DNA from: Pyrenochaeta sp. MPI-SDFR-AT-0127
Taxonomy: Eukaryota; Ascomycota; Dothideomycetes; Pleosporales; Cucurbitariaceae
Reading direction: 5' to 3'
DNA length: 64,000 nt
NCBI GenBank assembly: GCA_020747015.1
Contig: JAGTJM010000052.1
Location: 1 to 64,000, forward strand
Shown here: positions 20,650 to 32,013 of the stretch, piece after piece
Position numbering within the stretch: the stretch's first letter is position 1
How the letters are laid out: every line of letters starts with the position of its first letter
Notes under the pieces: model-generated
Seen by the model: the letters and a program-made list of their open reading frames with translations, nothing else
What the model was told of the DNA's origin: nothing
Database searches by the model: none
Program-made: the position numbers and the translations under genes

Positions 20650-21383
20650 CTATCTACGATTATCACTCGCTGCCTCCTTATCAGCGGCGAACATCTGCTG
20701 TATTCCTGGTCTATTTATACAACGGTCCCACCAAGCACTCACAGCTTTGCGACTGAGGACAAGATCTTCATATCCGCACGCGAAAAGTCTTTGGATCAGC
20801 GGAATGTAGTAGATATCTATGAGCGTGAAGTCCTTTCCAGCCATGTAGTTGTTCTGCTCCAAGAGATATTCTGCTACACTGAAAAAGTTCGTTACTGACT
20901 GCAGCGCATCCAAGACGACGGCCTCATCAGGCGGCAGTCCGAGGAACTTTTTGACAAATTTTTCGAAACCGATACTACCTGCAGGCCCGGCAAAGTAAAG
21001 CATTTCTGCGGACTCGGCCTGGTCAAACAGCGCCACAGCTTCGGCGTCTGAGTCTGCGGGTAGCAGTGGGAAAGAGTACTTCCTCGCGAGGTACTTGCAA
21101 ATTGCGCGGCTCTCGTATAGAGTGAATCCCCCAGGGAATGCAATGACCGGTATTTTACCCCATGGGTGACGTTTCATATTTTCTTCGGACTGAGTGCAGC
21201 AGCGTCAGCGAGATACAAGGTGCTTAATTGAGGGTAAAGAAACATTTCACCAACCTTGTGTTCTCCTTTGTACATGTTGACCTGTACGAGTTCGTAATCC
21301 GTGAAGCCACCTTCGGCGAGAGTCAGGCGAACACGATCGGTGTTGGTTGAACCACGAGCGCCATAGAGAGTAAAAGCAGGCAT
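20650..21383 (-). CDS. Glutathione S-transferase-like protein
   Basis: A two-exon gene: 21383-21255, then 21189-20650, with a 65-bp GT-AG intron (21254-21190) that splits HK/SEEN. The product is 222 residues, the normal GST length. The thioredoxin-like N-terminal half begins FTLYGARGSTNTDRVRLTLAE and contains the cis-Pro region (GKIPVI) and the YESRAICKYLARKY glutathione-binding motif. The all-helical C-terminal half contains AGKDFTLIDIYYIPLI, matching the GST N-capping/hydrophobic-staple region. I chose the ATG at 21383 because it gives the usual short GST start. In-frame ATGs at 21449 and 21443 would add about 20 residues. It is expected to be a cytosolic enzyme that conjugates glutathione to electrophiles; the substrate is unknown. 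It is divergent from the Zn2Cys6 regulator at 21755. Confidence 0.9.
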
Positions 21384-21754
21384 TTTCAAGCTGTGCAGTG
21401 GTTTCGGGACGAATCTTGGGCCTTTTGTGATGAGCTTCGACATGCGCACATGGCGAGAGATATTGGGCTACCCGCTCACTATATAAGTCGATTTCGCTGA
21501 AACGGGGCTGTAAACATCGCCTCTGTGGCAGAAATGTGGAATGCGTGTGGTTGGTCAGTTCGCTCTCACTACCCAATTGAGCTAGCGCTGACACCTGCTC
21601 CCGCAGCAACAACACAAAGCGTTACCGACTCGCTTGCTCTTAGTCCCGCTGATGACTCAAGGTGCATCGTTTGATTCGTCTGCTCGGATTTCTCGCTTCC
21701 TATGACTTTTCGTCTTGTTCCTATGATATTGAACGACCAGCGTGTATGTTAACA
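21384..21754. promoter_or_regulatory. Divergent promoter region between GST and Zn2Cys6 gene
   Basis: These 371 bases separate the two divergent start codons. They contain short open frames but no gene. The arrangement suggests that the regulator could control the adjacent GST; this is inference from gene order only. I could not identify a regulator binding site. Confidence 0.35.
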
Positions 21755-23111
21755 ATGGCCGCTAACCTGGTCGCCCGCAAACGAAACATTGAACGTAGTT
21801 CCAAGGTGAAAACCGGTTGTGCAACCTGCAGGTCAGTCTTGTATCCCATCGCCCGTCTACCCACTAAGACTACGAAATATAATGCTACTGTGGTGATTAC
21901 GCTTACTTGGCAATAGAATAAGGAAGGTCAAATGCGACGAGAACAAGCCAGTTTGCCGAAAATGTGTCGACACTGGCCGAACTTGCGATGGCTACGACTC
22001 TCTTTTTCGATCGTTTAACTGTCAAGCCATCAAGTCAAGGCCAGGCGCACGCTTACAACCCAACCTGCCCACCTTCACTTGCATCACCTCTCGGGATATC
22101 AAACTCCTCGGCCGTTACTTCTCAACCAAGACCATATTTGACGTGGAGCTGGGCTGTGAAGATGAAGCCAGACAAGTCCTCCAAGCCAGCTTGACTGAAC
22201 CTCCGATCAGATATGCAGTCTTCTCTCTCAAAGCCCTTCGGGAACACCTCGAGACGTCTGGTCACGTTCCATTACGTGCGTCTCTGCGGAGCGCAAGCTA
22301 TGGCTATGGCGTCCAGCAATACTGTATGGCTATGAAGGGCCTCGCATCTAACTTGTCGTGTCTAGGCTCCAAGGGATTGAAGTCGGCGTTACTTTGCTGT
22401 CAGATTTTCATCAGCATCGAGCAAGTGCAGGGGAATTATGCTGCTATGGCCCAACATATCATTCAAGGGCTCAGCATCATGCGCCAGTATCGGGCAAGAC
22501 CAAATTTTGTTGTCGGCAATGAATTGGTGCCAGCATACGATGGCCAGCTACCCTCTCTAGATGTTTTCGTCATTAAGCTATTCGCTGCCCCATGTAAATT
22601 TGCAGATTATCCAGCCACAGCCGATGCTAGCGGAACGACATTGTCGGTGTGTTCGAACTCGCCGTACAAAGAACCTGTGGAATCTCGCAATCTTCGCGCA
22701 ATCGCACCTGATATGCGAACAGAGCTTATAAGGATCGCTGCGTCGACACTTGAGTTTCTCAGCAAAGTCTCGCATGTCAAATCAGCAGGAAGCGCTCTCC
22801 GGCTACTATACGAGAAGGCATCTCTCCTGGACTCCTTAGAATCGTGGCTCATCAACCTTGAACTCGTTCAAAAGGACACTAGTCCTCTTGGTTCTGAGCT
22901 TATCTCAGTGTCTTTCATGCGAATCTTCCATCAGATACTGAAAATCGTTCTTTTAGGAACACTGAACTCTACCAAAAATCTTGATGCCAAGCTGCAGATC
23001 GAGAACAACCGATTGTGGGGCATAGCTAGCAATGTGGGTGAGAGAGTTAAGGCCTACAGAATATGCGTTAGGACTGGAAGCGTGGTAGGGGAGCAATTCA
23101 AATCACGTTGA
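21755..23111 (+). CDS. Zn2Cys6 transcription factor with fungal-specific activation domain
   Basis: Two exons: 21755-21831 and 21917-23111, with an 85-bp intron (21832-21916) falling inside the zinc cluster, a common position in fungi. The spliced product is 423 residues. The six cysteines are C22, C25, C32, C39, C42 and C49, exactly the CX2CX6CX6CX2CX6C spacing. Lys/Arg residues lie between C25 and C32, as expected for DNA contact. The rest is helical and resembles the fungal-specific transcription factor region (YCMAMKGLASNLS, SALLCCQIFISIEQVQGNY, QGLSIMRQYRA). The end may be short: related proteins often continue, so a further 3' exon after 23100 cannot be excluded. It would act in the nucleus as a regulator; its targets are unknown. 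Divergent from the GST gene. Confidence 0.85.
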
Positions 23112-23542
23112 TATCTATGGCAAAATTTGGGCAGTCTTTTCGGTTGAAACACCTGGTTCTTGTCTTCTTTCAATCATTCCTGTCCGCAAGCTTCGTACCT
23201 AGCCAACTAATAAACTGAGGTGATTGCAGTAGCAAACCTTGTTAGCCTGAGACTTTACTCACTCAAAGATAATGGCCTCTCGAACAAGGAGATTTGGTTG
23301 ATAGAGGTGGATCGGACTCTTGTGAGAGCTTCGAGGTCGCAATTTGAGGATCAGAATCAAAGTCAACCGTCACCTGCTAACCGCTAGGGAGCAAGGTTAA
23401 CGAAATACGTAAGACCGACGGCGTAAGTATATCTAACGTGTGGGAGTTTTTGTTTAAGCTTGTAGATAAAGAATCTTCTATTAAAAGCGCAGTGGTTGTA
23501 AGGAATTGATGCCACGGAGGAAGTGGTGGAAGTCCATATTGG
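23112..23542. other. Convergent intergenic region, no gene seen
   Basis: This 431-base gap lies between the 3' end of the regulator and the 3' end of the first rhodopsin-like gene. It has only short frames and no recognisable feature. It could hold an unrecognised last exon of the regulator. Confidence 0.45.
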
Positions 23543-24619
23543 TTAGGCGGACTGCTGCTCTGCAGTCGTCTTTTTCTTTGAACTATCTGTCTCTCCACTA
23601 TGTCTCCTACCACTACCTTGATCCAAGCGAATTGTATTCAATTTGAGGGATTGAAATTGTAAATGCCATGCGCCCAATCGACTCAGCATACGCTCGATCA
23701 AAGGCTTAAGGAACGGTGCACAAGCTGCGACAATGAGCCCTATCTCTTCTACTCTATACCACCATATCAATGGCAGCCAATCGCGAAACATGGCGTGGCG
23801 AGGGTTAAAGGCGCTGATGTGGTAAATTTTCATTATTCCAGCTAGAGCTGCGACCGTTCCGAAGCCCATGAGCGCAACAGCCAGCATCCGCTCCATAATA
23901 GGCCGATTCATAGAGCAGAACAAATATACGGGCATGATGGCAAATACAAGGTCGCTCATTGTCCCAATCACTACCACATATTAGCTCCTCGCTAGCCGCA
24001 GAGATCAGGGTTGCACGAACCTGCGTATATGTAGCCGAAACTTTGCGATGTTCGGTTCGTCCAGCAGACTGAACCCGGTACAGGTTCCCACATAGCACGT
24101 ATTGGACGGCATTGAAGAAGCTGAAAGATATTGGCTCCAATGGGCAGCGCAATCTGGACGACAACTAAAATCCAGAGTGTTACTCGCCAAGCGTAAGATA
24201 CGGGGAATCGAAGGAGCATGCTCCCTATAGATATTCTGGTCAAGGAAGATGCCCAAAATCCCACTATTCCCACAACGAAGAGTAATTTTGAGATCTTGAT
24301 TCGCGCATCTAGTGAAATATAATAATCGTAGCCTGAGATACCAAGGTGTATGGTTGGTATAAAAACGGCTAGCACAATCAATTCGCAAACCTTTCCCAGT
24401 CATTAGCATGACTCAGGCGAGAAGTTTGCTACAGCCACTTACGAAACCAGCAGAGACGAGATAATCCATAGCGGCCCACTTGAAAACAGGCCGAATTCGG
24501 GTATAGATCCGAAAACCGTAGGTAAATAGAGCTATTGTAAACAAGAACGATATGCCTACCAACCCAGGAACAGCATTACTAGAGTTTCCACCAGGGGGTG
24601 GGTGCTGTGTCTGCTCCAT
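23543..24619 (-). CDS. Fungal rhodopsin-domain integral membrane protein (7-TM), copy 1
   Basis: Three exons: 24619-24443, 24390-24021 and 23970-23543. The introns are 52 and 50 bp, and the first has a clear GCTAATGAC branch site. The product is 324 residues. The sequence shows seven hydrophobic segments in the order usual for the fungal-specific rhodopsin-domain family (Pfam Fung_rhodopsin type): an N-terminal segment with FRIYTRI, the segment after VCELIVLAVF, the FQLLQCRPI loop cysteine, the NxxYA-type turn before GTMSDLVFAIMPVYL, and a last segment with APFLKPLIERM. The cytoplasmic tail is Ser/Lys-rich. Members sit in the plasma membrane. A few related CFEM-containing proteins have been tied to surface sensing in plant pathogens, but no CFEM domain is present here. 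Ligand and role are unknown. Confidence 0.85.
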
Positions 24620-25483
24620 GGAATGCCATGTAGTGAAGATTAAGGCTCTTAAATAATTATCCTTGAATCTTTTGGCGATAAAAAAAATAGAAGTTGACTG
24701 ATTGTGATGTTTGTAGCATACTACTACAGGCTGGCCATGAAGCAAAATATATCAACTACAGATGATTTCGAAAATTGGTGGGCGAGGACGTGAAATTGAT
24801 GGCTTCCACGTGGCGGCGCCTCATCTTTGGGAACATGATAACGCTTGACGGAGAAAAGAAAAATAAACATGATCGGCAAGGGGTGGTTCTTGTTTTGGCT
24901 AATATTTCTTCGCGGAACTGGGAGTGGCGTTTGGATGACCGCCGCACGGCTTCACCGATCATCGTCGGTTCAGCTTCGAATGCATTCCGATTGGCCACGG
25001 CAGTCTTTTCCAGCTTGAAGACAAAATGGGCTAAATGCGTCCAGTACCCCGCATGTGCATGCACCGGGATTGAGCAATCGGCTGTGCGGACGCTACGTTG
25101 AGCGTGAAATACCCGAACGGCGATGACGGGGTGTGCCTTACCTAACGTTGAAGTTTTGTAGCGGCTAGCATAAATTTGGTGAGTTATGCGCTGCGCAACC
25201 ACGATGGCAGTCTTAAGTGAGCGCTGTCCACTTCACAGAGACTTGCAGCCAACGGCTTAAATATGGCTGCAATGTATGAGACCTGAGGCGGAAGGGTAAG
25301 TGGTTCTCGGTAAAACTAGAAGCTATAGATTGCAGCTATCCTACTAAAACATGAACTGTGAGTCGGTAACATCTTGGTTGGCTATCAATAAGACCATGGT
25401 CAAAGTAGCTACGCCAACTTTCTAAGTTACATATACCACGTAGCTCATATGAAATGGCATTGCGGGTCTATCGTGTATTGAAT
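24620..25483. other. Intergenic between the two rhodopsin-like genes
   Basis: These 864 bases hold the promoter of copy 1 and the 3' flank of copy 2. A 148-codon minus-strand frame at 24756-25202 is present, but it has no family resemblance and I do not regard it as a gene. Confidence 0.5.
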
Positions 25484-26792
25484 TCAGAGTGCGCATTCTG
25501 TTAGACTGGCCGCAATGTACGGGTCGCTCAACTCTACATCGTGTCCAGAACGTACGCTCTCTGCCTCTTGAAGTAAGATACCATCTTTCTGGTCAGCCGA
25601 TACTGCCGTGATATCTATATATGGCATACAGCGCCGAAAGCTCGTCTCACTTCCATCATCACTTATCCGCCTGCCTACACAAATGACCGCCCCCTGGCGT
25701 TGCGCTCGTATTTCTGAGTCCTCCCCCTCTTCGCTTCGGTAGTGTTGTTGAGGAGATGTACAGGCATCTCGGATGAGGACGCGAAGCACTGGAATTGAAG
25801 CAGCGATAATTGTGGTGGCTGTCTCAATGGGCCCCCAGTACATGATGGGGATAGAGTCGTCTAAATCTGATTAGCCACACAACATGGATGGCCTAGTGCT
25901 AACGATGGACTTACAAAGGCGCCCCGGCGTTAGCTGATAAAGTTGACATGTTTTAATGATAGAAGTGGCAGCAGCACTACCCAAGTCAAATGAACTCAAG
26001 CAATTCACGCGGGGTGCACTCACAAGACGCCCATGCTCATGGCTACCGCAATTCCCAACTTTTCTTTCGCCAACATTTGTAACCCCCACAAGATTTTCCA
26101 TGGGAAGAATACTAAAGCAAGGTCGACGGCAGCCGACCATACTGGCACGTCATTAAGCTTGTCGCATGGGGCGATTCGGGGGAACTCACCACCTGAAAAG
26201 ACATGATATTTCATTACCGCACCACGGTCCAAGCATTTATCTTGCATTACGGCGCCTCTGATAGGGGTGCACTGAATGTAGAAAATAATGATGCTGAAGC
26301 CGAGGAAGATGTTTGTTGAAATGATCAACACCCACACCGCCCGCTTCAACCATCCCGTCGCGATTCGTAGCAGAGTAACACCAAATGATGTTTTGCTCCA
26401 CATAATGGACAAGAGCGAGAATGGATGTCTAGCAGCAGCCATTTTCATGATGATCGGAAAATTCTGAGGGGGGATGTCCCAGTCGCGAGACCCATAATCG
26501 AGCTGGACCACGCAGTACGTCGTGAGACAAACGTAGACGGCCATAGACGCCCGCGCTGGTTAGCTTAATCTTGATATATCTCATAGAGGATACCAACCCA
26601 CGAGGCCAAGGCAAAAACGTCATCCCACCACAATCCACGATACGTCTTCTTCTTGCAATACAGGCGGAGGGAAAGGACAGTTGCAGAAAGAATTGCTGAA
26701 AACCAAATAACAGTAAGCATAGTTGGCCCCCGGCTGTTATGAGGCAGCTCCTCCGACTGTATGCCAGAATTTCGAATGTTGTTGGCAGCCAT
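25484..26792 (-). CDS. Fungal rhodopsin-domain integral membrane protein (7-TM), copy 2
   Basis: Five exons: 26792-26594, 26555-26190, 26141-26024, 25976-25915 and 25866-25484. The introns are 38, 48, 47 and 48 bp. Two of these are multiples of three, so the unspliced frame runs on deceptively. The product is 375 residues. Recognisable parts are LRLYCKKKTYRGLWWDDVFA (the family's R-Y-x-K-x-x-WDD turn), CTPIRGAV in an extracellular loop, SAAVDLALVFFPWKILWGL (segment 5), the KLGIAVAMSMGVF turn, and YWGPIETATTIIAASIPVLR in the last membrane segment. A long hydrophilic tail follows. It has the same family and strand as copy 1, 0.9 kb away, but the two are strongly diverged, so any duplication is old. 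Ligand and function are unknown. Confidence 0.85.
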
Positions 26793-27922
26793 GCTGTGTG
26801 ACTGTGAAAGGTGAGACTTGTGTAGAGGATAGAGGACTAATATACAACAGCGTGGGGATGGCGTTGAAATATTCTACAATTTACGCCACGCTGCAGTTCA
26901 GTCTTAGATTAATTCACCATGAGTAAGTGGCATTAAGAACAAGAAAACAGGCCACTTCGCTACTGAAATCTTTTTTCCCTTGAACGCCGGGAACGGAACC
27001 TGGACACTCAATCTGGACAGCTAGCCAAGGCAGGGCCTTGAGGGTAAGCAGCGATTTATTCAATACTGATAGTGCCAATAATCATTGAGGTTCAGGGCTA
27101 GGCCGACAGTCGCTGATCAGAGCACTTTGTCTGTAGCTGCGGTATTATATCACAAGATCTCCAGCTCCAAGGTGGTCGCACGATTAATGTAGCTGCATGC
27201 GCAGTGAAAAGAAATGGGCTATGAGGGATTAGGCATCAGTTTGTGGCATTTTCATCCCACGATTCGATGTGGTATTGGTTGGGAAAGACACCGATTATTA
27301 TCAACACCGATCCGCGGCAACCCTAGTGCGTCCCCAGAAGCCATCCGCAGACACTAGTGTTGTAAACGCCACCCGGAATTCCCCAAACGCCACCACCCTC
27401 TAGCTGAATCAGAACCATCACTGTATGTCACCCAAGGGATGGCAGCCAATGGGAGCAAGTGGCGCGTTTGGCAGCTTCTCCTCTCCCTTTTCTGCTTGAG
27501 TCATACATGGTTGGCAGGCAGGACGCCAGTTGGCCAGATTGACCCCTGAGGCGACGGTCTCGCCATGGGGCCTCAGTCGCAATGGGCGGTGCATGCGATA
27601 AGAATAACTGGTTAAGCAGCCGTTAGCGAACCAAAGTCTCTCTTAACCAATCAGAGGAGTTATCGTTACTACTGATTTCTGTTAGGTTGGCTGAAAAGGC
27701 CTTTGGTACGCTAACGGCTGCTTAACCCAGTTATTATTATAACGAGTTGCCCCAGGTATGGGGGTAGACATGACAGAATCCCTTTTGCCCTCGACCCGCT
27801 TTCGTGGCTCGACTTACTCTGTTTCGGGGAGATTTGATGTCTCAGGCCATTAGTTTGCTGGTGTACATAAACACCACTACCAGGAATTTTCGACTGCATA
27901 GCGCAAACGCAAAATCGAGAGC
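26793..27922. other. Intergenic with a MITE-like inverted repeat
   Basis: There is no gene in these 1,130 bases. The notable content is the inverted repeat at 27603-27735, described separately. The remainder contains the promoters of the flanking divergent genes. Confidence 0.5.
27603..27735. repeat. Short inverted-repeat element (MITE-like)
   Basis: The left arm (27603-27636, AATAACTGGTTAAGCAGCCG onward to ...CCAAAG) is matched on the other strand by the right arm (27701-27735). The arms are about 34 bases with only a few differences, and a roughly 65-base spacer lies between them. The whole unit is about 133 bp and could fold into a long hairpin. Size and structure resemble a miniature inverted-repeat transposable element. 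I could not settle a target-site duplication. A simple long hairpin is the alternative. Confidence 0.6.
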
Positions 27923-29336
27923 ATGCCCGCCATCACGAATACTCATGTCGTAGCTCCCTGGGGCTATGGTTTGCTACCTTCTCAGAAAGATGTACAAGGG
28001 GCATGGAAATTTCAAATCTTTACTTCGATAGTTTTGTGCGTATTCCGATGCTTGTGAGCTCCGACGCAATATACTAAAGCTTTTTGTTCAGAGGTGGATA
28101 TTATTGGGAGTGAGTCTTTCGTACTACCTTATCCTCCTGAATCGAAACGTCAAATTCTGACCTGAGTTCCTAGTGTAATTATATCTCTCCCGGGAGATTT
28201 CCAGTTTATCTTTCGGCGACGGTTCAATTATGCGACAGTTCTTTTTATTGTAAACAGGTAATTTAATATTCCGTTCTTCGTTTTCAGCTGTTGTGGAATA
28301 TATACTGACTCAATAGGGCCTCCTGCATCATCACACTAACCAACTCCTGGCTTTTTACAGTTTATACTGGAAGCCAATGTTTGCCGGTGTATAAACTTGC
28401 AGTTCTGTCAGAATCAGTTACTATATTCACATCACAAGCTTTGCTGCTAATCAGGCATGTACCCTATGTCTGAAAATTATGTTAATATCTATGAATCAAC
28501 ATCCTAACGTGCTTATAGGGTTCGGGTTCTCTACCATGATAATTTGTATCTCCTGACATTCATGATACTTTTCTTGTGAGATTCGCTCCTCATCGTGGAA
28601 GTCAATGTTTCTAATTCAATTCTAGATTCGCAAGCCCGGTATTTGCTCTCACAGAGGCCATTATAACAACCGCATCGAATCTTCCGGGAAATGTTGGTTG
28701 TATTTTCGGCCCATCATCGCCTTATATATATTTGATCTTTCTATTGCAAGCCTTGTTCGACTGCCTTTGTTTTGTCCTTTGCATGTACAAGGTGAGCTAT
28801 CCAAAGGGATTTTTTTTTCCTCGAACATGACTATGACTTTACATCGTAGGTAGCTAATCTCTCGCAGCTCTTTAGGATTGGGAAGGGAGGCGGATTCATG
28901 AGCATTAGCAGAGAAATGTTAAATGGTGGTGTAAGTGGAATAATTCTCATCAATGCTACTCCCCGACTTCTTTGTCTGACTTATTACTTAGTTGGTTTAC
29001 TATATTCCCAATGTCATTACTCAAATCGCAACGATCATTTTGACCCAACAAAAGGGCAGCGATGCCCAATTCCTTTCACCACCAGCGGCAGATGGGGTTG
29101 CTTCAGCTCAGGCTCTCAGGATTACACGCAACCTGTGGAGGAGCGGGCAAAAACAGAAACACCAGATACAAGTCCCGACGAGCTTAACACCCTTGAGAGA
29201 GCAGTCTACGAATCCAACATCAGACCTTCAAAGGTCAGCCACTAGGAATCCGAATTCGTATGACAGACTCGAAGTGAGATCAGAAATGACCTTGCAAGGC
29301 ACAACAGGCCTACAACGCAGTCGTTTAAAAAGTTAG
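27923..29336 (+). CDS. Multi-pass fungal membrane protein with eight exons
   Basis: The gene appears only after splicing. Exons: 27923-28053, 28092-28109 (an 18-base micro-exon), 28174-28257, 28317-28454, 28519-28575, 28626-28791, 28850-28930 and 28992-29336. The frame closes perfectly and gives 339 residues. All introns are GT-AG except 28455-28518, which needs a GC-AG pair (AG/GCATGT). The first intron is only 38 bp. The protein has about seven hydrophobic segments, for example FQIFTSIVLCVF, YATVLFIVNR, IITLTNSWLFTVYTG, AVLSESVTIFTSQALLLIR, LTFMILFLFA, YIYLIFLLQALFDCLCFVL and YYIPNVITQIATIILT. The C-terminal tail of about 95 residues is polar and Ser/Gln/Arg-rich. The layout resembles the DUF6533-type membrane proteins common in fungi, but that match is by general pattern only. 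Function unknown. Confidence 0.75.
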
Positions 29337-29889
29337 CTAAAGAACCAGCGATACCCAATTCGCCTTCCACTGCATTCACGGTTAGAGGAATGAAAATTAA
29401 GATGCTGTAGAGTCCCCGCCAGCCTGACAACAAGATCTGACCCATTCTCTCTTCCTAGTCGATTCCAAGTCTTTAGCAATCCTATCCTTCATTAACCCAC
29501 ATCAGCAGGCTCCAGTCCCTTAGACTCTGCTAAACGCGATGCCCTAGAAGGGAGAATAAAGACGGGTAGACAGCTAGTATCGGGGAGACAACAACATGAG
29601 AAGGCTGCCTCATGCTTTGAAATTCACGCCCTTCGTAAGCCCAGCACGACGCTTTTTGAACCCTACGACATTGTACGAAGCAGTTCCTCGTATGACCTGT
29701 AGTATTAGTGTCAGATTGTCAGATACAAGGTGCGTGCCCGGAAAGAGTATGCTGTTAGATCTACAGCACAGCAGCGAGGGTACGCGATACTGCATTGTAG
29801 CACAAAGCTCGGATGTAACCACTTGGCACATACACCACATAAAAAGGACAAAAATAGTAAGGAACAAAAGGATTATCCATTCTAACCAT
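29337..29889. other. Intergenic, no gene seen
   Basis: This stretch lies between the eight-exon membrane gene and the sharp left edge of the AT-rich block. Short frames on both strands around 29596-29901 have no protein resemblance. Confidence 0.5.
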
Positions 29890-30138
29890 AGCATTTATTA
29901 AATTCTAATAATTATAAGTCTTACTGCCTTAATTATATACTAAAATAATAGCAACCCTAAGTATAAGAGACGCTACCATCGTCCTAACTAATTATAATAG
30001 CTAGATAGCCTAGTACTACTAGTTTAAGATAAGTGCGAATTACTAAGGAATTAGCTCCTAGTTAACCCTAAAGGTACTAAAGAACTAAAACTAAAGCTAA
30101 TAATTCTATAATTACTAAATATTACTAATTATTAACTA

Positions 30139-32011
30139 ACGTACCCTATAAGCGAGTTAGTTATATAAGCGAGTTAGTTACTCTACTAAGACCCTATTAA
30201 ACTTTAATACCCTATATAACTATAGAGTACTATTAAGGATAGTAATTAGAAATCCTAATAAGCTAATTTATTTAGAAACCTCTTCTACTACCTACTTATA
30301 TATACGTAAGTTATGCCTAGCCTTACTATAGTATCTATAGTGCCTTTAACTAGGCTCGCCTATATTAGTATATACCCTCTTCTTTACCTTCTTACTATTA
30401 CTACGCGTACTAAACTCCTTAAGTAGAGTTAAACCTAGGCCCTCTTTAACTATTAGGGTACTCTCCTTCTATACTTACTTTCTTTTATATAATTTATATT
30501 ATATAGCGGCCTTATTAGCTACTTAAAGAGTAGTATTCTCTTTCTACACTAATATAAGCTTATACGCTACTAATACTACCCCTTTTACTAATTTTTTAAG
30601 TATATTAATTATACTAGTTAGTAAGCTATATATATACTCTTAAATTTTATTTTCTACTAGTATTAATTATAATCCTAACTCTAAGGTATTACTTAGGGTT
30701 TAAGAGTACTAAGGATAATCTTCTATAGGGGGTAGAGTAGGAGTATATAACTTAATATTAAGCTTTAATATTACTACCTCTAGGTTAAAAGAAACTAAGC
30801 CTATACTCCTAAATCCTTCTATAATATTACTCTCTATAATTATAGCCTTAAAAGTAGTAATAAAGTATAGTAAGAACTTAGTTTTTATAATATAGTTAAT
30901 ATAGCTACGTATTAAATTCTTAGCTTAGCGCCTATACCCTATCTTTAAAGGCGTAAAATAACCTACGTTAAGTAGCTATAGTATATATAATAAGTAAGGA
31001 GGTAAATAGATAGTAATAATACTATTATCCTTATAGTACTTCTAGAATTTAAGTAAGTTATAGCTCTTATAGCTGTTAATAATAAGTAGTTAGTAGCTAC
31101 TAGTAACTCTCTTCTTTATATACTTATTAAAGTGCTTTAACTACTATAGGCTAAGATTATTTATTATCTAGTCATTCTTAGAGATAGTAATAATCTAGTT
31201 ATAAGGTAGGCTATCCTCCTTATACTAGATAGAGAGGTAGTACTTACCCTAGAAGATAATAAAGGGTAGGATTACCTACCCTATTACGTTAATACCCTAG
31301 ATAACTATTATCTACTCTTAATTACCCTACTAAATAGTTTTTAGTTATCCTTAACGCTTAGAATTTATAATAATAGCTCTAGTTAATATCTAGTCTATTA
31401 TAAAGTCTATCTTATTAAAGTTATAGGTATCCTTATTAAGAATACTATACTTAGTTTTTATATTCTATACTTAGTAGAACTAATCTCGTATAACCTTAGG
31501 ATCTTTATAGAGTACTCTCTTATAGTTATACTTTTAATTAAACTTAACTTTAAGCTTAGGTAAGCGTTTAATAAAGTTTATAGTCTAGTTCTAGTCTACT
31601 AGGTCTTAGTAGTAGTTAGTAAGTAGAGAATTAGCTATTTCTTTTATAGTAGTAAGCTAGGGCGTATATTCTTACTTATTAAGATTAAGGATATACTTAA
31701 TAATTACCTCCTCTTTAGTCTTAAGTAGCTTTATTAAGTTAGCTCTATAATCTAGTTAAAACTTCCTTCTAGCGCGTTAGTTACTTAGCGTACTTTATAA
31801 GGTATTATAGATTACTATAGTATATCTCTAAGATAGTATCGCGTCGCGTTTTATAGTCTAAACTATAAGCTATAATTAAGCCTCTTTTAAAGCTAGTAAG
31901 TTATTATATTATTAAGATATTACGTTAATAGTATAGTAGACTATATATTTTAATAGGGTCTTAGTAGAGTAACTAACTTACTTATATAACCGACTCGCTT
32001 ATAGGGTACGT
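30139..32011 (-). mobile_element. Decayed Fot1/pogo-type DNA transposon, element 1
   Basis: A 1,873-bp element bounded by near-perfect 63-bp terminal inverted repeats (30139-30201 and 31949-32011; outer end ACGTACCCTATAAGCGAG). It is flanked by the TA duplication at 30137-30138 and 32012-32013. The left terminal repeat contains a tandem subterminal motif (TATAAGCGAGTTAGTTA twice), a likely transposase binding site. On the minus strand a transposase relic reads from about 31870 to 30290. It is riddled with stops but clear in order: KEEVIIKYIL, then KYSILNKDTYNFN, then GINVIG with FIIF, then SYKSYN, then YLPPYLLYIL, then a C-terminal zinc-knuckle-like remnant. In the active family the catalytic triad is DDD/DDE; here those positions appear changed to Asn. 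Length, TA duplication and motif order match Fot1. Confidence 0.88.
30290..31870 (-). pseudogene. Fot1-like transposase relic (element 1)
   Basis: Boundaries are approximate. Conceptual translation of the minus strand keeps one frame with many TAA/TAG stops that correspond to mutated Gln and Trp codons, as RIP produces. Recognisable blocks in order are the helix-turn-helix region (EEVIIKYIL), the catalytic-core strands (YNFN, IIINS, GINVIG, FIIF.GKYYLS), the third catalytic region (LLIINSYKSYN), the PPYL..L.L turn, and a degenerate CCHC zinc knuckle near the end. It is nonfunctional. Confidence 0.8.
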
Positions 32012-32013
32012 TA

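Noticed and set aside
24756..25202. A 148-codon minus-strand frame
   Set aside because: No family resemblance; the composition is unlike the neighbouring proteins, and it lies in a promoter interval.
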